Positions 7,666-16,533 of a stretch of DNA of 64,000 nt are shown piece by piece. Origin of the DNA: JAHEME01 sp034435035 (GTDB lineage Bacteria; Chloroflexota; Anaerolineae; Aggregatilineales; UBA3940); contig DAOTXW010000041.1 in assembly GCA_034435035.1 (NCBI GenBank), forward strand, positions 141,397 through 205,396, in the 5' to 3' direction. A program made the position numbers and the translations under genes. The notes under the pieces are model-generated. The model did not search any database, was not told the DNA's origin, and saw only the letters and a list, made by a program, of their open reading frames with translations. How positions within the stretch are numbered: position 1 is the stretch's first letter; every line of letters begins with the position of its first letter.

Positions 7666-10600
7666 TTAGTACTGATCAAGCGCCCGGCGGTACATGTCCA
7701 GCGCATCGTTCAGCTTGCCCTGCGCCATGAGCGCATCCCCGATGATACGGTAGGCACGCGGGTTAATCATGCGTCCCTTGCTGGTGTAGTCCCCCAGATC
7801 GGCGACCACCTCATCCAGCGACTGGTGGCTGCTGACCAATGCTTCATAGGCCGTCAGCGCACCCTCTACCTGTCCGGCTGCCATTGCGGCGCGGGCTCCG
7901 GGCAGCCCTTCTCCTACCGGCGCCGCCGGGGCGGGCGCCGGGGTGGGCATGGGAGGCGCCGGAGCGGGCGCAGGCGGCGGAGCCGGTGCCGCCGGAGTCG
8001 GCGCGGCAGGCTCAGGCGGTGCGGCAGCAGCCGGGATAGCCGCTTTCAGGAAAGCGTCTAGGCCGCTGTCGGCGGGCTCGGCAGGAACCTGAAGCCAGTC
8101 TGGCAGCGCTTCATCTGCTGCCGGGGTCGGGATCGCTGCCGGCTCGGGCGCAGGAGGCGGCTCCGGCGCGGGGGCGACCGGGGAGGGCTCGCCCGTCAGC
8201 CAGGACGGGAGGGGTTCGGCTTCCTCGCCTTCTGCAGCGTCTTTTGCCGCGAACGGCGCGGGCGATTCAGCTTCGCTGGTCAGCCAGGAAGGCAGGGGTT
8301 CTTCCTTTTCAGCTTCCTTGCCGGACACGGGCGGCGCCGCAGCGGCCTCAGACTCATCGGCCAGCCAGGACGGCAGCGGCTCTTCCTCAATTTCATCAGA
8401 GAGCAGCTTCTCCAGGTCCGGCGTGCGAGCCTCCTCAGCTTTCAGCGTCTCGCCCAGCCACGCCAGCTCTTCATCCTCAATCTCCAGGTCAGGCAGGTCG
8501 AGATCGGCCGCCGATCGCTCGGGCGCCCTGGCCAGCTCAGCCTCCATGTCGGTATCACGCATCCATTCAGGGAGCTCGTCATCTGACACGGGCCTGGCTT
8601 CCGCATCGGGCGGCGGAGGTGGAGGCACCGCAACGGGTGGATGATCAGGTGTCAGCGCTTCGGAGATGACATCGGAGGGGGAGATTCCCTGCCCCGCAAC
8701 CTGGTCATCCAGCCAGGACAGCGCATCACGTTCGGGCGGAGCGGGGGCCGGTTTTTCAGGCTCCTGGTCCACTGTGAGCCAGGACGGCAGCGCCTCATCG
8801 GCGCCCAGTTCAGGCTCCGGGGCGCGCTCCGCTATCGGAGCCTCTGGCACGGCTGACAGCCAGGATAGATCCTCTTCATCGTGGGCGGGCGCAGGAGCGG
8901 CCTCAGCCGGGGCTTCCTGGTCACCCTTGAAGGCCGGGTCATATTTCGCTGCAATCTGCTCAAGCCACGCGACTGCGTCATCGCTGTCCAGATCGCCTTC
9001 CAGCAGCCAGTCAGGCGTCTTCTGGGATTCATCGTCCCCCATCGGTTCTTCAGTTGGTGATGCCACGAGTTCTTCCTCCTCAGGCGCAGGCGTGGTGGGC
9101 TGGCCATCGGCCAGCGCAGCCGCCAGCGGTTCTTGCTGCGGTTCGGCCTGTCCCTCTTCCATCATGTGCAGCCAATCCGGCAGCTCCTCAAGGGCAGCAG
9201 ATGGCGGGGCAGCAGCCGGTTTCTCAGGCTCCGACAGCCAGTCCGGGAGCGGCTCCGGCTCCTCAGCTGCTGCAGGCGGCGCGGCGGCCATCTCAGCGGG
9301 CTCGCCACCGTGCAGCCAGTCCGGCAGGGCAGCAGGTTCTTCCGCCGCGGCCTCTGCGGGGTGCGGCTCCTGTTCAGCCACGCCGGAATCGGCGGCCAGC
9401 CAGGCGGGAAGGTCGGCAGGCTGACTGGTTTCGGGGGCGGCTGGCGGCAGGGAGCCGCGAGCCGAATCCAGCGGACCGGTCACGAGCCAGGCCGGCAGTT
9501 CCTCGGGGGCTTCTTCACCGGTCTCGTCGCCGGGATGAGCTTCATCGGAAATGATCGGGCGGTCAGCACTGAGCCAGTCCGGCAGGGGCGGCTCGCTTGC
9601 AGGCCGCGCCGGTTCGGCAGGCTGCGCTTCCGGCTGCGCGGCTAACCAGGCGGGCGACAGCGGGGAGTCGCCATCCCAGGTGTCCAGGTCGCCCAGATCA
9701 CGGCGGGGCAGACCTGCCTCGGCGGGCGGGGCAGCAGGTGATGGGACATCCTGTGCAGATTCGGTCGCAATGCTGACCGGCGGCCCGCTGGTCAGGAAAG
9801 CGTCGAGCCAGTCGTCGCTAACAACGGCTGGGGCTTCAGGCCCTTCAGCGGAACGAGCCGGTGCTGTCTGAGAGCCGCCCGGCTTCTCACTGAGGATCTC
9901 CTGCAGCCAGTCCGGTGTTTCGCGGGTGTCGCCGGCCAGCGCGCCCCCGGCGGGAGGCGCCGCTTCTATCTGTGAAGTGGGGGGCTGCGCGGGGGCCAGC
10001 CAGTCAGGTGCGTCCTGTGCGACGGGTGCTGCCGCCACAGGGGGCTGATCGGCGCCCAGGGCATCGCGCAGCCAATCCGGTGTTTGCTTGGCTGAAGGGG
10101 GCATGACGGGCGCCGAAGCAGGCTGCGCCGGCGATGCACTCAGAACATCCTGCAGCCAATCAGGTACGGCGCTGGCGGCAACAGGCGGCTCACTGTCTGC
10201 TGGCTGCACCTCAGGCTTGCCAAGCGATTCGCGCAGCCAGTCAGGCGCCTCGTCCGGAGCGGGAGGCGGAGGCGGTTCCGCTTCCTGAAGCCACTCAGAT
10301 CGATCAGGCGGGGGAGCAGCCGGGGGTTCCGGTGCGGGCGCACCGGTGCCAACCAGCGCCTCACGCAGCCATTCGGGTTCGTCGCCGACAGGCGGCTGCA
10401 GAGGCTCCGGTGTCGGTGTAGCCGGCGCAGACTCGCTCTCAGGCGCGGTAAGGGCGTCATGCAGCCAATCTGGCATATCCTGTGTCTGCCCCAGCCCCGC
10501 CGGACTGCCCGGCTTCTGGAGGAAGATATCGGTAATGGATGAGGGCTGCGAAGGGGCAGGCAGCGGCCCGGTAACCCCCTCCTGCTTCTGGATCGAGCTG

Positions 10601-11415
10601 ATCTGCGACACCCAGTCAGCTCCACCGAACAGCGAGGCATGGCGTGTGGGCTCGAACTCCAGCATCGTCATACGGAAAGCGTCGGCGGGCGGCGCTTCCC
10701 CATTGTGCTCAAGCTGGTAGCGCAGCCGAGGATCCAGTTCGCCGACACGCTCCAGGAACGGCAAAGCCTCAGCAGGACGCCCGGCCTTCAGCCAGAACCG
10801 GGCAAGGATGCGGTTGGCGTCGATGCTGTAGGGAAGACGCTTGAGGATATCCGCTGCGACGCGGGCAGCTTCTAACTCCCGGCGGCTTTGCCAGAGAACA
10901 TCCGCCAGAAGAACCTGCAGATCAAGCCGCTCCGGGTCTTTCTGCAGGCCCGCGACGATCTCGGCGATTGCCTGCTCAAAAAGCTTGCCCTTGGCATACA
11001 TGCGGGCCAGCGCACTGCTGGTCAGGTGTATCTTGCGAGGCGCCTGATCGCCGCGCTGCACGTAGAGCCGCTTGATCTCTTCCTGGAGGTTTGCATTGTT
11101 GGGAGCCTGCTCAAAGGCTCGCTCCAGGTGCCAGATCGCCTGGTCGAGCGCGTTGCTCTCGCGGTAGGCGTCGCTCATGCCGATGTGAGCAATAAAATCG
11201 GCGGGGTCGGCACTCAGCACGCGCTGGAACAGGTCGAGGGCGTCCTGGTATTCTTCCTGAGCCGCCAGCGCCCGCGCCAGAATCTTGTAGGTCTCGATGT
11301 GCTTGGGGTAAGTCTCAAGGATATGGCGGCACTGAGCCACGACTTCGTCGTATGCGTCGCGCGACAGGCGGTCTTCTAGATATTCGAGGTAGGCGCGGAG
11401 GCTGATCTCTGCCAT
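7666..11415 (-). CDS. TPR protein with ~27 PxWL motifs in a long acidic linker
   Basis: The product is 1249 residues from ATG at 11415 (the frame also offers the preceding GTG). Residues ~1-230 form tandem TPR-like helical repeats. The middle ~880 residues are low-complexity, rich in Pro, Ala, Glu and Asp, and punctuated about every 25-40 residues by P-[DSAE]-W-L, often followed by an acidic or amphipathic tail. The last ~100 residues again look TPR-like. There is no signal peptide, so it is probably a cytosolic scaffold. The same motif occurs in the zinc-ribbon protein at 1-641, suggesting that both bind one common partner; that is inference. No enzyme domain is visible. Confidence 0.8.
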   Translation of the reverse strand: MAEISLRAYLEYLEDRLSRDAYDEVVAQCRHILETYPKHIETYKILARALAAQEEYQDALDLFQRVLSADPADFIAHIGMSDAYRESNALDQAIWHLERAFEQAPNNANLQEEIKRLYVQRGDQAPRKIHLTSSALARMYAKGKLFEQAIAEIVAGLQKDPERLDLQVLLADVLWQSRRELEAARVAADILKRLPYSIDANRILARFWLKAGRPAEALPFLERVGELDPRLRYQLEHNGEAPPADAFRMTMLEFEPTRHASLFGGADWVSQISSIQKQEGVTGPLPAPSQPSSITDIFLQKPGSPAGLGQTQDMPDWLHDALTAPESESAPATPTPEPLQPPVGDEPEWLREALVGTGAPAPEPPAAPPPDRSEWLQEAEPPPPPAPDEAPDWLRESLGKPEVQPADSEPPVAASAVPDWLQDVLSASPAQPASAPVMPPSAKQTPDWLRDALGADQPPVAAAPVAQDAPDWLAPAQPPTSQIEAAPPAGGALAGDTRETPDWLQEILSEKPGGSQTAPARSAEGPEAPAVVSDDWLDAFLTSGPPVSIATESAQDVPSPAAPPAEAGLPRRDLGDLDTWDGDSPLSPAWLAAQPEAQPAEPARPASEPPLPDWLSADRPIISDEAHPGDETGEEAPEELPAWLVTGPLDSARGSLPPAAPETSQPADLPAWLAADSGVAEQEPHPAEAAAEEPAALPDWLHGGEPAEMAAAPPAAAEEPEPLPDWLSEPEKPAAAPPSAALEELPDWLHMMEEGQAEPQQEPLAAALADGQPTTPAPEEEELVASPTEEPMGDDESQKTPDWLLEGDLDSDDAVAWLEQIAAKYDPAFKGDQEAPAEAAPAPAHDEEDLSWLSAVPEAPIAERAPEPELGADEALPSWLTVDQEPEKPAPAPPERDALSWLDDQVAGQGISPSDVISEALTPDHPPVAVPPPPPPDAEARPVSDDELPEWMRDTDMEAELARAPERSAADLDLPDLEIEDEELAWLGETLKAEEARTPDLEKLLSDEIEEEPLPSWLADESEAAAAPPVSGKEAEKEEPLPSWLTSEAESPAPFAAKDAAEGEEAEPLPSWLTGEPSPVAPAPEPPPAPEPAAIPTPAADEALPDWLQVPAEPADSGLDAFLKAAIPAAAAPPEPAAPTPAAPAPPPAPAPAPPMPTPAPAPAAPVGEGLPGARAAMAAGQVEGALTAYEALVSSHQSLDEVVADLGDYTSKGRMINPRAYRIIGDALMAQGKLNDALDMYRRALDQY

Positions 11416-11541
11416 CACAAATCCCGGGAACCAGTCAGAACCACCGACAGAGGTAATCTTCTGCCTCAGTTAGTTTGCGATTATGCAACCATTTACTGCA
11501 AAGGTCAAGCGTACCTGAACGCCATCATTTCCCGTTGTCGA

Positions 11542-12597
11542 TCAGGCCAGCTGGTGCAGGGTTACCAGCCGGCTGATCAGGTCGCTCACCCCCTGCTGGG
11601 GCAGGTCAAGCGCGCCCAGGGGATCGACGACCTCGTCCCGGCCCTGCAGCGCATAGGCGATATTGAGCACGCCGTAGGAGAGGGCATCCAGGTCATAACC
11701 GCCTTCCAGGACAAAAGCGATCCGTCCCCGGCACAGTTCCTGGGCCATGGCCATCAGCTCCCGGACGAGATGCGCGTAGCCATCCAGGTCGAGCAGCAGC
11801 CCGGCCAGCGGATCGACCCAGTGTGCGTCAAAGCCTGCCGATACTAGAATCAGATCCGGCTGGAAGCGCCGGGCGGCAGGCCAGACGACCTCACGGTACA
11901 GATGCCGGAAACCCTCCGGACCGGTTCCCGCGCGCAGGGGTATATTGATCGTCGTCCCCTGCCCGGCACCGTGCCCGATCTCGTTGAGGGCGCCGGTGCC
12001 CGGATAGAAGGGATACTGGTGGGTCGAGAGGAACAATACGCTGCCATCTTCATAAAAGGCATCCTGCGTGCCGTTGCCGTGGTGCACATCAAAATCCACA
12101 ATCATCACGCGCCGGACTTCATTCGGGTAGGCGGTCAGAGCATAGCGAGCAGCCAGGGCGATGTTGCTGAACAGACAGAAGCCCATCCCCCGCACCGGCG
12201 TCGCATGGTGCCCCGGTGGCCGGACTACCGCCAGAGCGTTATCGGCGCGGCCCGACAGCACAGAATCCACCGCGCCAATAGCTGCGCCGGCTGACAGGCA
12301 GGCTACGTCGTATGAGCACTCAAGTACATAGGTGTCCGGGTCCAGCAGAATGATTCCTCTTTCAGAGCGGCCGGCCAGCAGTGACGCCTGCCGCACATGC
12401 TCCACATAGCGCGGGTCATGCACCCAGGCCAGCTGCTCGGGGGTAGCCGGCGCCGGGGCAGCCGGGCTTAACATCGGCAGGATATTGGCCTCATCCAGTA
12501 CCTGCCAGATGCGCTGGATACGTCCTGCGTGTTCGGGGTGGCCGTCGAGCGTGTGGGTAGCAAAATCCAGGTGTGTCAGGTAGGCAGTTGCAGGCAT
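11542..12597 (-). CDS. Histone-deacetylase-family hydrolase
   Basis: This 351-residue zinc-dependent deacetylase resembles bacterial acetoin-utilisation/HDAC-like and acetylpolyamine amidohydrolases. Visible landmarks are RPPGHHA (His pair), VDFDVHHGNGT (metal-binding Asp and His), SAGFDAH followed by D (third metal ligand), and LEGGYD near the C-terminus. I chose ATG at 12597 because GGAGG lies 4 bases before it; the frame upstream to 12690 lacks the family's sequence. Likely substrates are acetylated lysine or polyamines. The gene downstream of it is unrelated. An alpha/beta-hydrolase remnant lies immediately upstream on the same strand. Confidence 0.88.
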   Translation of the reverse strand: MPATAYLTHLDFATHTLDGHPEHAGRIQRIWQVLDEANILPMLSPAAPAPATPEQLAWVHDPRYVEHVRQASLLAGRSERGIILLDPDTYVLECSYDVACLSAGAAIGAVDSVLSGRADNALAVVRPPGHHATPVRGMGFCLFSNIALAARYALTAYPNEVRRVMIVDFDVHHGNGTQDAFYEDGSVLFLSTHQYPFYPGTGALNEIGHGAGQGTTINIPLRAGTGPEGFRHLYREVVWPAARRFQPDLILVSAGFDAHWVDPLAGLLLDLDGYAHLVRELMAMAQELCRGRIAFVLEGGYDLDALSYGVLNIAYALQGRDEVVDPLGALDLPQQGVSDLISRLVTLHQLA

Positions 12598-12616
12598 GCA
12601 GCCTCCGGGCGGGTGG

Positions 12617-12840
12617 TTATGGCCGATCAACGCCGGCTGTATCGGCGAAGAAGGTGCGAACGCCTTCGAGGGAAATCTCGGGTTGCTCACGGTGCGGGCG
12701 GTGCCCGCAGCCGGCGATCACCACAGACACGCGCCCGGCAGTGCTGCAGCCCGCTCGCGAGCGGGCTGCCCGGTTGCCAACCCATCTGCCAGCACCCGGC
12801 CAGCTGTTTGACAGGCGGCCCACTCTACGCTGGATCCCGG
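12617..12840 (-). pseudogene. Decayed C-terminal fragment of an alpha/beta hydrolase
   Basis: The minus strand encodes a stretch ending at the TAA at 12617-12619 with VVIAGCGHRPHREQPE followed by a FF-containing helix. This is the typical C-terminal catalytic-His region (GCGH) of alpha/beta hydrolases. Upstream the reading shifts frame near 12730: ...ERAAALPG continues in another frame, as expected for the strand before that histidine. A stop appears further upstream near 12870, and no nucleophile elbow or N-terminal body remains. It sits 19 bases upstream of the deacetylase start, so it may once have been its operon partner. The left limit is firm; the right limit is approximate. Confidence 0.55.
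12746..12769. repeat. 24-bp perfect palindrome
   Basis: The arm GCAGCCCGCTCG is followed directly by its exact reverse complement, with no loop. It lies inside the pseudogene remnant. Two further hairpins (12853-12874, bulged, and 12925-12952) occur in the same non-coding stretch. Confidence 0.8.
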
Positions 12841-12924
12841 TCTGTTATGAAGCAGCGCCCGCTACGGGCTGCGCTCAGGGACAAAAACCTGCTCATCCGC
12901 ATCACTGCGCTGACGCCCGGTAAA

Positions 12925-12952
12925 CGCGCCTCCCGGATGACCGGGAGACGCG
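12925..12952 (-). terminator. Hairpin after LysM gene, terminator-like
   Basis: A 12-bp stem with one mismatch and an ATGA loop lies about 40 bases past the stop of the LysM gene (12993). On the minus strand it is followed by TTTACC, a weak T-run. It marks the end of the LysM transcript and the start of a ~400-base stretch with only the pseudogene. Confidence 0.45.
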
Positions 12953-12992
12953 CAGTGTGGCCGGGGTTCAGCATCCATCGTCGGGCGGGCGC

Positions 12993-13715
12993 CTAAGGAT
13001 ACTCGCGCGGCCCCAGGTAGACATCGAAGGTGCTGCGCTCAAAGCCGCCGCTGCAGTCTACCAGCCCGCGCAGCTGCCGCTTGACGCTGCGGGTAGCATC
13101 CTTGATGCCGATATCATGGGCGCTGACGGAAACCTGAACACCCTCGATGCGTGGCTCGCCTTCGATCAGGATCAGGATGCCGCATACGTGACCGCTGTCA
13201 TTCTCATACCCGCCGCGCAGGTGGCCGTTGACCATCAGCTGATAGCCTCCATAGACCACCGGCAGCCGGGTCACAGGCGGCTCATTGCTCCCCAGGCCCA
13301 GGAACAGGCAGGTTTCTTTGCCTCGCCGCCAGTCTGCTTCCGTGGCGCAGGTCTGCCCCGGCCCATAGCAGGCATTCCCATCGCTGATCAGGCAGCCGGG
13401 TGGCGGGCCCACCTGCGGAGCTGGCGTCCCAATGGGGGTCGGTGTGGGAGCTGGCGTCACCCCGGGCGGGCAGGGGATGGTCAGCTGCTGGCCAGGATAG
13501 ATGCGGTCCGGGTTGGCCAGATTGTTGGCGAGGGCAATATCGGTCCACCACACGTTGTAACGGACACCGATCTTGTACAGCGTATCTCCCCAGGTCACAT
13601 AGTACGTGGTGGGGCAGACGCCAGTCTGCTGGGCGTTCATCAGCGAAGGAGCGGCAGCAGCGGCTCCCAGCACCAGAACAGCAAGTGCGGCTCCGAAAAA
13701 GGTCGATCGCTTCAT
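12993..13715 (-). CDS. Secreted LysM-domain protein
   Basis: The protein is 240 residues. ATG at 13715 is preceded by GGAGG at 6 bases and gives a clear signal peptide (MKRS then a hydrophobic Ala/Leu/Val stretch to about residue 27). A LysM domain follows (residues ~36-83, containing YVTWGDTLYKI and PGQQLTIP), which binds N-acetylglucosamine in peptidoglycan. A Pro/Thr linker leads into a ~130-residue Cys-containing domain with no recognised family. It probably acts at the cell wall. The frame continues upstream to 13781, but that part lacks signal-peptide character. Confidence 0.8.
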   Translation of the reverse strand: MKRSTFFGAALAVLVLGAAAAAPSLMNAQQTGVCPTTYYVTWGDTLYKIGVRYNVWWTDIALANNLANPDRIYPGQQLTIPCPPGVTPAPTPTPIGTPAPQVGPPPGCLISDGNACYGPGQTCATEADWRRGKETCLFLGLGSNEPPVTRLPVVYGGYQLMVNGHLRGGYENDSGHVCGILILIEGEPRIEGVQVSVSAHDIGIKDATRSVKRQLRGLVDCSGGFERSTFDVYLGPREYP

Positions 13716-14185
13716 GAGACACCTCCAGCGTCTGACCCATGCACCGGCGGGGCATGTTACCTTACTGACATCATACAACATCTTGTCCCGTGAAACATTT
13801 TTATTAGAATAGATTGTGGTTGGTTAAACATTTCATTTGTGGCTGGATCATGGCGCATCCGCACCAGCGCGTCGTTCATCCTGGCACCATCTGACCGATC
13901 TGCTGTGGAAAGCGATTACATTTGTCAGATTGCTCTGTGCAATTTCTCACTGGAACTGCGCTGGCGTATCAATTATGCTAGGATATCGGCGCGATCGTCG
14001 CGTCATGCTTTGCCGTACCCAGTGGTTATCAGGCATGCGGAGCACAGCAGGACGCCTGCTTTGACATCTGAACTGAAGGGAGGTGATCCGTCGAGACTGG
14101 ACACTGCATATGCCATTCTGAAAACCAGTCTTAAGAGAAACAGAAGAGATTGTCCTGATCAGAGTGAATACAAGGAGAATGCGTC
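13716..14185. other. 470-base non-coding stretch between LysM and cytochrome genes
   Basis: This divergent intergenic region is locally AT-rich (around 13790-13840) and has no convincing ORF. At 14076-14089 it holds AAGGGAGGTGATCC, which matches 13 of 14 bases of the complement to the 16S rRNA 3' end. No start codon lies at normal spacing after it. Promoter elements for both flanking genes must lie here, but none is close to consensus; TATGAT on the minus strand near 13766-13771 is one candidate. Confidence 0.5.
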
Positions 14186-16336
14186 ATGTACCGTAAGCTA
14201 CTGTTTGCAGTAGCGCTGCTCCTCCTGGGGCTTGCAATGGCTTCCTGTGCCGCACAGCCCGCTGCGGAGGGGACACCGTGTCCGGAGGCGCCCGCCTGCC
14301 CTGAATGCGAGGCCTGCCCTGAAGCTCCGGCAGTAGCCGTGCCCTTCGAGGATGCATGGGCAGGCTCCGGGCATGCCGATGCAGAGGCCGAGGCGTTCAA
14401 CCACTGGAATGAGGAGGATCCGGCTGAGATTCCAGTGGAATGCGCCAAGTGCCATGCGACCCCTGGCTATCTTGACTTCCTGGGTGAAGATGGCTCAGCC
14501 GCTGGCACCGTTGATGCGGCCGCAGAGCTGGGCACAGTGATCACCTGCGAGGCGTGCCACAACGCCGCTGCAGCCTCAATGACCAGCGTCGTTTTCCCGT
14601 CCGGTGTGGAAATCACCGACATTGGCTCCTCAGCGCGTTGCATGCAGTGCCACCAGGGCCGCGCGTCGGGCCAGAGCGTCAATGATGCGATCGCCGAGCT
14701 TGGCCTGACCGACGAAGATGCTCCGAGCGCTGACCTGGGCTTCATCAACATCCACTACTACGCGGCAGCGGCGTCGCTGTATGGCTCCGAAGTTCATGCC
14801 GGGTACGAATATGAGGGCAACCGCTACCAGATTCGGTTCTCTCACGTGGAAGGCTTCACGGAGTGTGCAGACTGCCACAACACGCACACACTGGAAGTCA
14901 AGGTTGAAACCTGCGCAGAGTGCCACGGTGAAGTGGCCAGCGAGGACGATCTGAAGAACTTCCGCATGGCCGGCTCGCTGGCAGACTATGATGGCGATGG
15001 CGACACCAGCGAAGGCGTCTACTATGAGATCGTTGGCCTCCAGGAGATGCTGTACGCAGCCATCCAGGCCTATGCCGCCGAAACGGCTGGCACACCGCTG
15101 GTGTACAACTCCGCTGCTTATCCGTATTTCTTCATCGATACGAACAGCGACGGTGAGGCGGGCGAGGATGAATCGGTCTTCCCGAACGCTTACAACGCCT
15201 GGACGCCGCGTCTGCTGAAGGCTGCCTACAACTACCAGGTATCCCTCAAGGATCCGGGCGCCTTTGCGCACAATGCGAAGTATCACATCGCGCTGCTGTA
15301 CGACTCGATCGCGGACCTGAACACGGCTCTGGCTACCCCGGTGGATCTGTCGGCGGCCAGCCGCAACGATCCGGGCCACTTCGATGGGACAGCTGAAGCC
15401 TTCCGTCACTGGGATGCTGAAGAGCCGCCTGTGGTGCCGGGCCGCTGCGCTCGCTGCCACAGCGCCGATGGCATCGAGGTCTTCGAGCGCGAGGGCGTAA
15501 ACATCAGCGCCAAGCCGGCTAATTCGTTTGCCTGCGTGACCTGCCACACCTTCGGGGAAGAAGGCGTTGGCGTGCGCACGGTTGACGAAGTGACCTTCCC
15601 GAGCGGCGCCGCCCTCACCTTCGGCGAGGGCGCGAATGCCAACCTGTGCATGCTGTGCCATCAGGGCCGCGAGTCCACGGCCAGTGTGGACAGGGCGATC
15701 GGGGGTGCCCCGGCTGATGCGGTGGCTGAAGGACTGTCCTTCCGCAACGTCCACTACTTCGCTGCCGGCTCGACGCTGTTCGGCACCGAGGCCAAGGGCG
15801 CCTATGAGTTCGCAGGCAAGACCTACCTCGGCCGCAACCTGCATGTTGAGGGCTTCAACACCTGCGTGGACTGCCACGAAGTGCATGCGCTGGAGGTTGA
15901 AGTTGAGGCCTGCGCGGCCTGCCATGGCGGCGAGGATGTCGATCTGTATCGCATCGACCCGACTGACTGGGACGGCGATACCGACACGACCGAGGGCCTG
16001 ATCGGCGAGATCGAGACGGTCCACGAGGCGCTGTATGCGGCTATCCAGGCTTACGCTGCCAGCAACGCCAGCACCGATGCGATTGTGTACGACGCTCACG
16101 CCTATCCGTACTGGTTCATTGACACCAACGAGGACGGGGTAACCGACCCCGATGAGGTCAATTACGAGAACAGCTATAAGACGTGGACGCCCAATCTTCT
16201 GCGTGCCGCCTACAACTACCAGTATGCGGCCAAGGATCCGGGCGCGTTCGCGCACAATGGCAAGTATGTCCTGCAGATCCTGATCGACAGTGTTCAGGCT
16301 GTGGGCGGTGATGCGGCGGCCTTCACCCGGCCGTAA
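14186..16336 (+). CDS. Decaheme c-type cytochrome lipoprotein, duplicated pentaheme
   Basis: This 716-residue exported protein has a signal peptide ending in a lipobox-like MASC with Cys21, so it is probably lipid-anchored. There are ten CxxCH heme sites: residues 86-90, 121-125, 152-156, 227-231 and 243-247, then 421-425, 450-454, 488-492, 560-564 and 576-580. The two sets have matching spacing and flanking text (CHQGR, HVEGF, DPGAFAHN occur in both halves), so the protein is an internal duplication of a pentaheme module. Each half also has Asp-rich DxDxDG-like loops that could bind calcium. The role is periplasmic or surface electron transfer; the partner is unknown. ATG follows GGAG by 8 bases. 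Confidence 0.88.
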   Translation: MYRKLLFAVALLLLGLAMASCAAQPAAEGTPCPEAPACPECEACPEAPAVAVPFEDAWAGSGHADAEAEAFNHWNEEDPAEIPVECAKCHATPGYLDFLGEDGSAAGTVDAAAELGTVITCEACHNAAAASMTSVVFPSGVEITDIGSSARCMQCHQGRASGQSVNDAIAELGLTDEDAPSADLGFINIHYYAAAASLYGSEVHAGYEYEGNRYQIRFSHVEGFTECADCHNTHTLEVKVETCAECHGEVASEDDLKNFRMAGSLADYDGDGDTSEGVYYEIVGLQEMLYAAIQAYAAETAGTPLVYNSAAYPYFFIDTNSDGEAGEDESVFPNAYNAWTPRLLKAAYNYQVSLKDPGAFAHNAKYHIALLYDSIADLNTALATPVDLSAASRNDPGHFDGTAEAFRHWDAEEPPVVPGRCARCHSADGIEVFEREGVNISAKPANSFACVTCHTFGEEGVGVRTVDEVTFPSGAALTFGEGANANLCMLCHQGRESTASVDRAIGGAPADAVAEGLSFRNVHYFAAGSTLFGTEAKGAYEFAGKTYLGRNLHVEGFNTCVDCHEVHALEVEVEACAACHGGEDVDLYRIDPTDWDGDTDTTEGLIGEIETVHEALYAAIQAYAASNASTDAIVYDAHAYPYWFIDTNEDGVTDPDEVNYENSYKTWTPNLLRAAYNYQYAAKDPGAFAHNGKYVLQILIDSVQAVGGDAAAFTRP

Positions 16337-16352
16337 GCTGACCGAGCTGTAC

Positions 16353-16387
16353 CCCCTTCCTCCCGTCTTCCAGGCGGGAGGAAGGGG
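16353..16387 (+). terminator. Hairpin terminator after decaheme cytochrome
   Basis: A perfect 13-bp stem (16353-16365 with 16375-16387) and a 9-base loop lie 17 bases after the cytochrome stop. There is no T-tract, so termination may need Rho or the stem may stabilise the 3' end. Confidence 0.6.
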
Positions 16388-16533
16388 CCTGGGTCGAAGA
16401 AGAGAGCATGGTTATCGGCGCTCACTTTGTGCGCCGGAAATAACGGGCTAAACGACCCAAAATATGGCAAAGAATATCCCCATAAGGCGTCCTGATGTGT
16501 TCTGCCTGTGCTGAGAGATTGTGAGGAATTGCG

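Noticed and set aside
7920..10450. Repetitive PDWL-coding DNA as a tandem repeat or CRISPR-like array
   Set aside because: Similarity is at protein-motif level only; DNA units vary in length and sequence and have no constant repeat.
12600..12992. An intact gene in this interval
   Set aside because: Open frames here lack ribosome sites or domains, and the one readable segment is a truncated, frameshifted hydrolase tail.
14630..16255. 541-codon minus-strand frame opposite the decaheme cytochrome
   Set aside because: The plus frame has ten CxxCH motifs and a signal peptide; the antisense frame has no recognisable feature and arises from codon bias.
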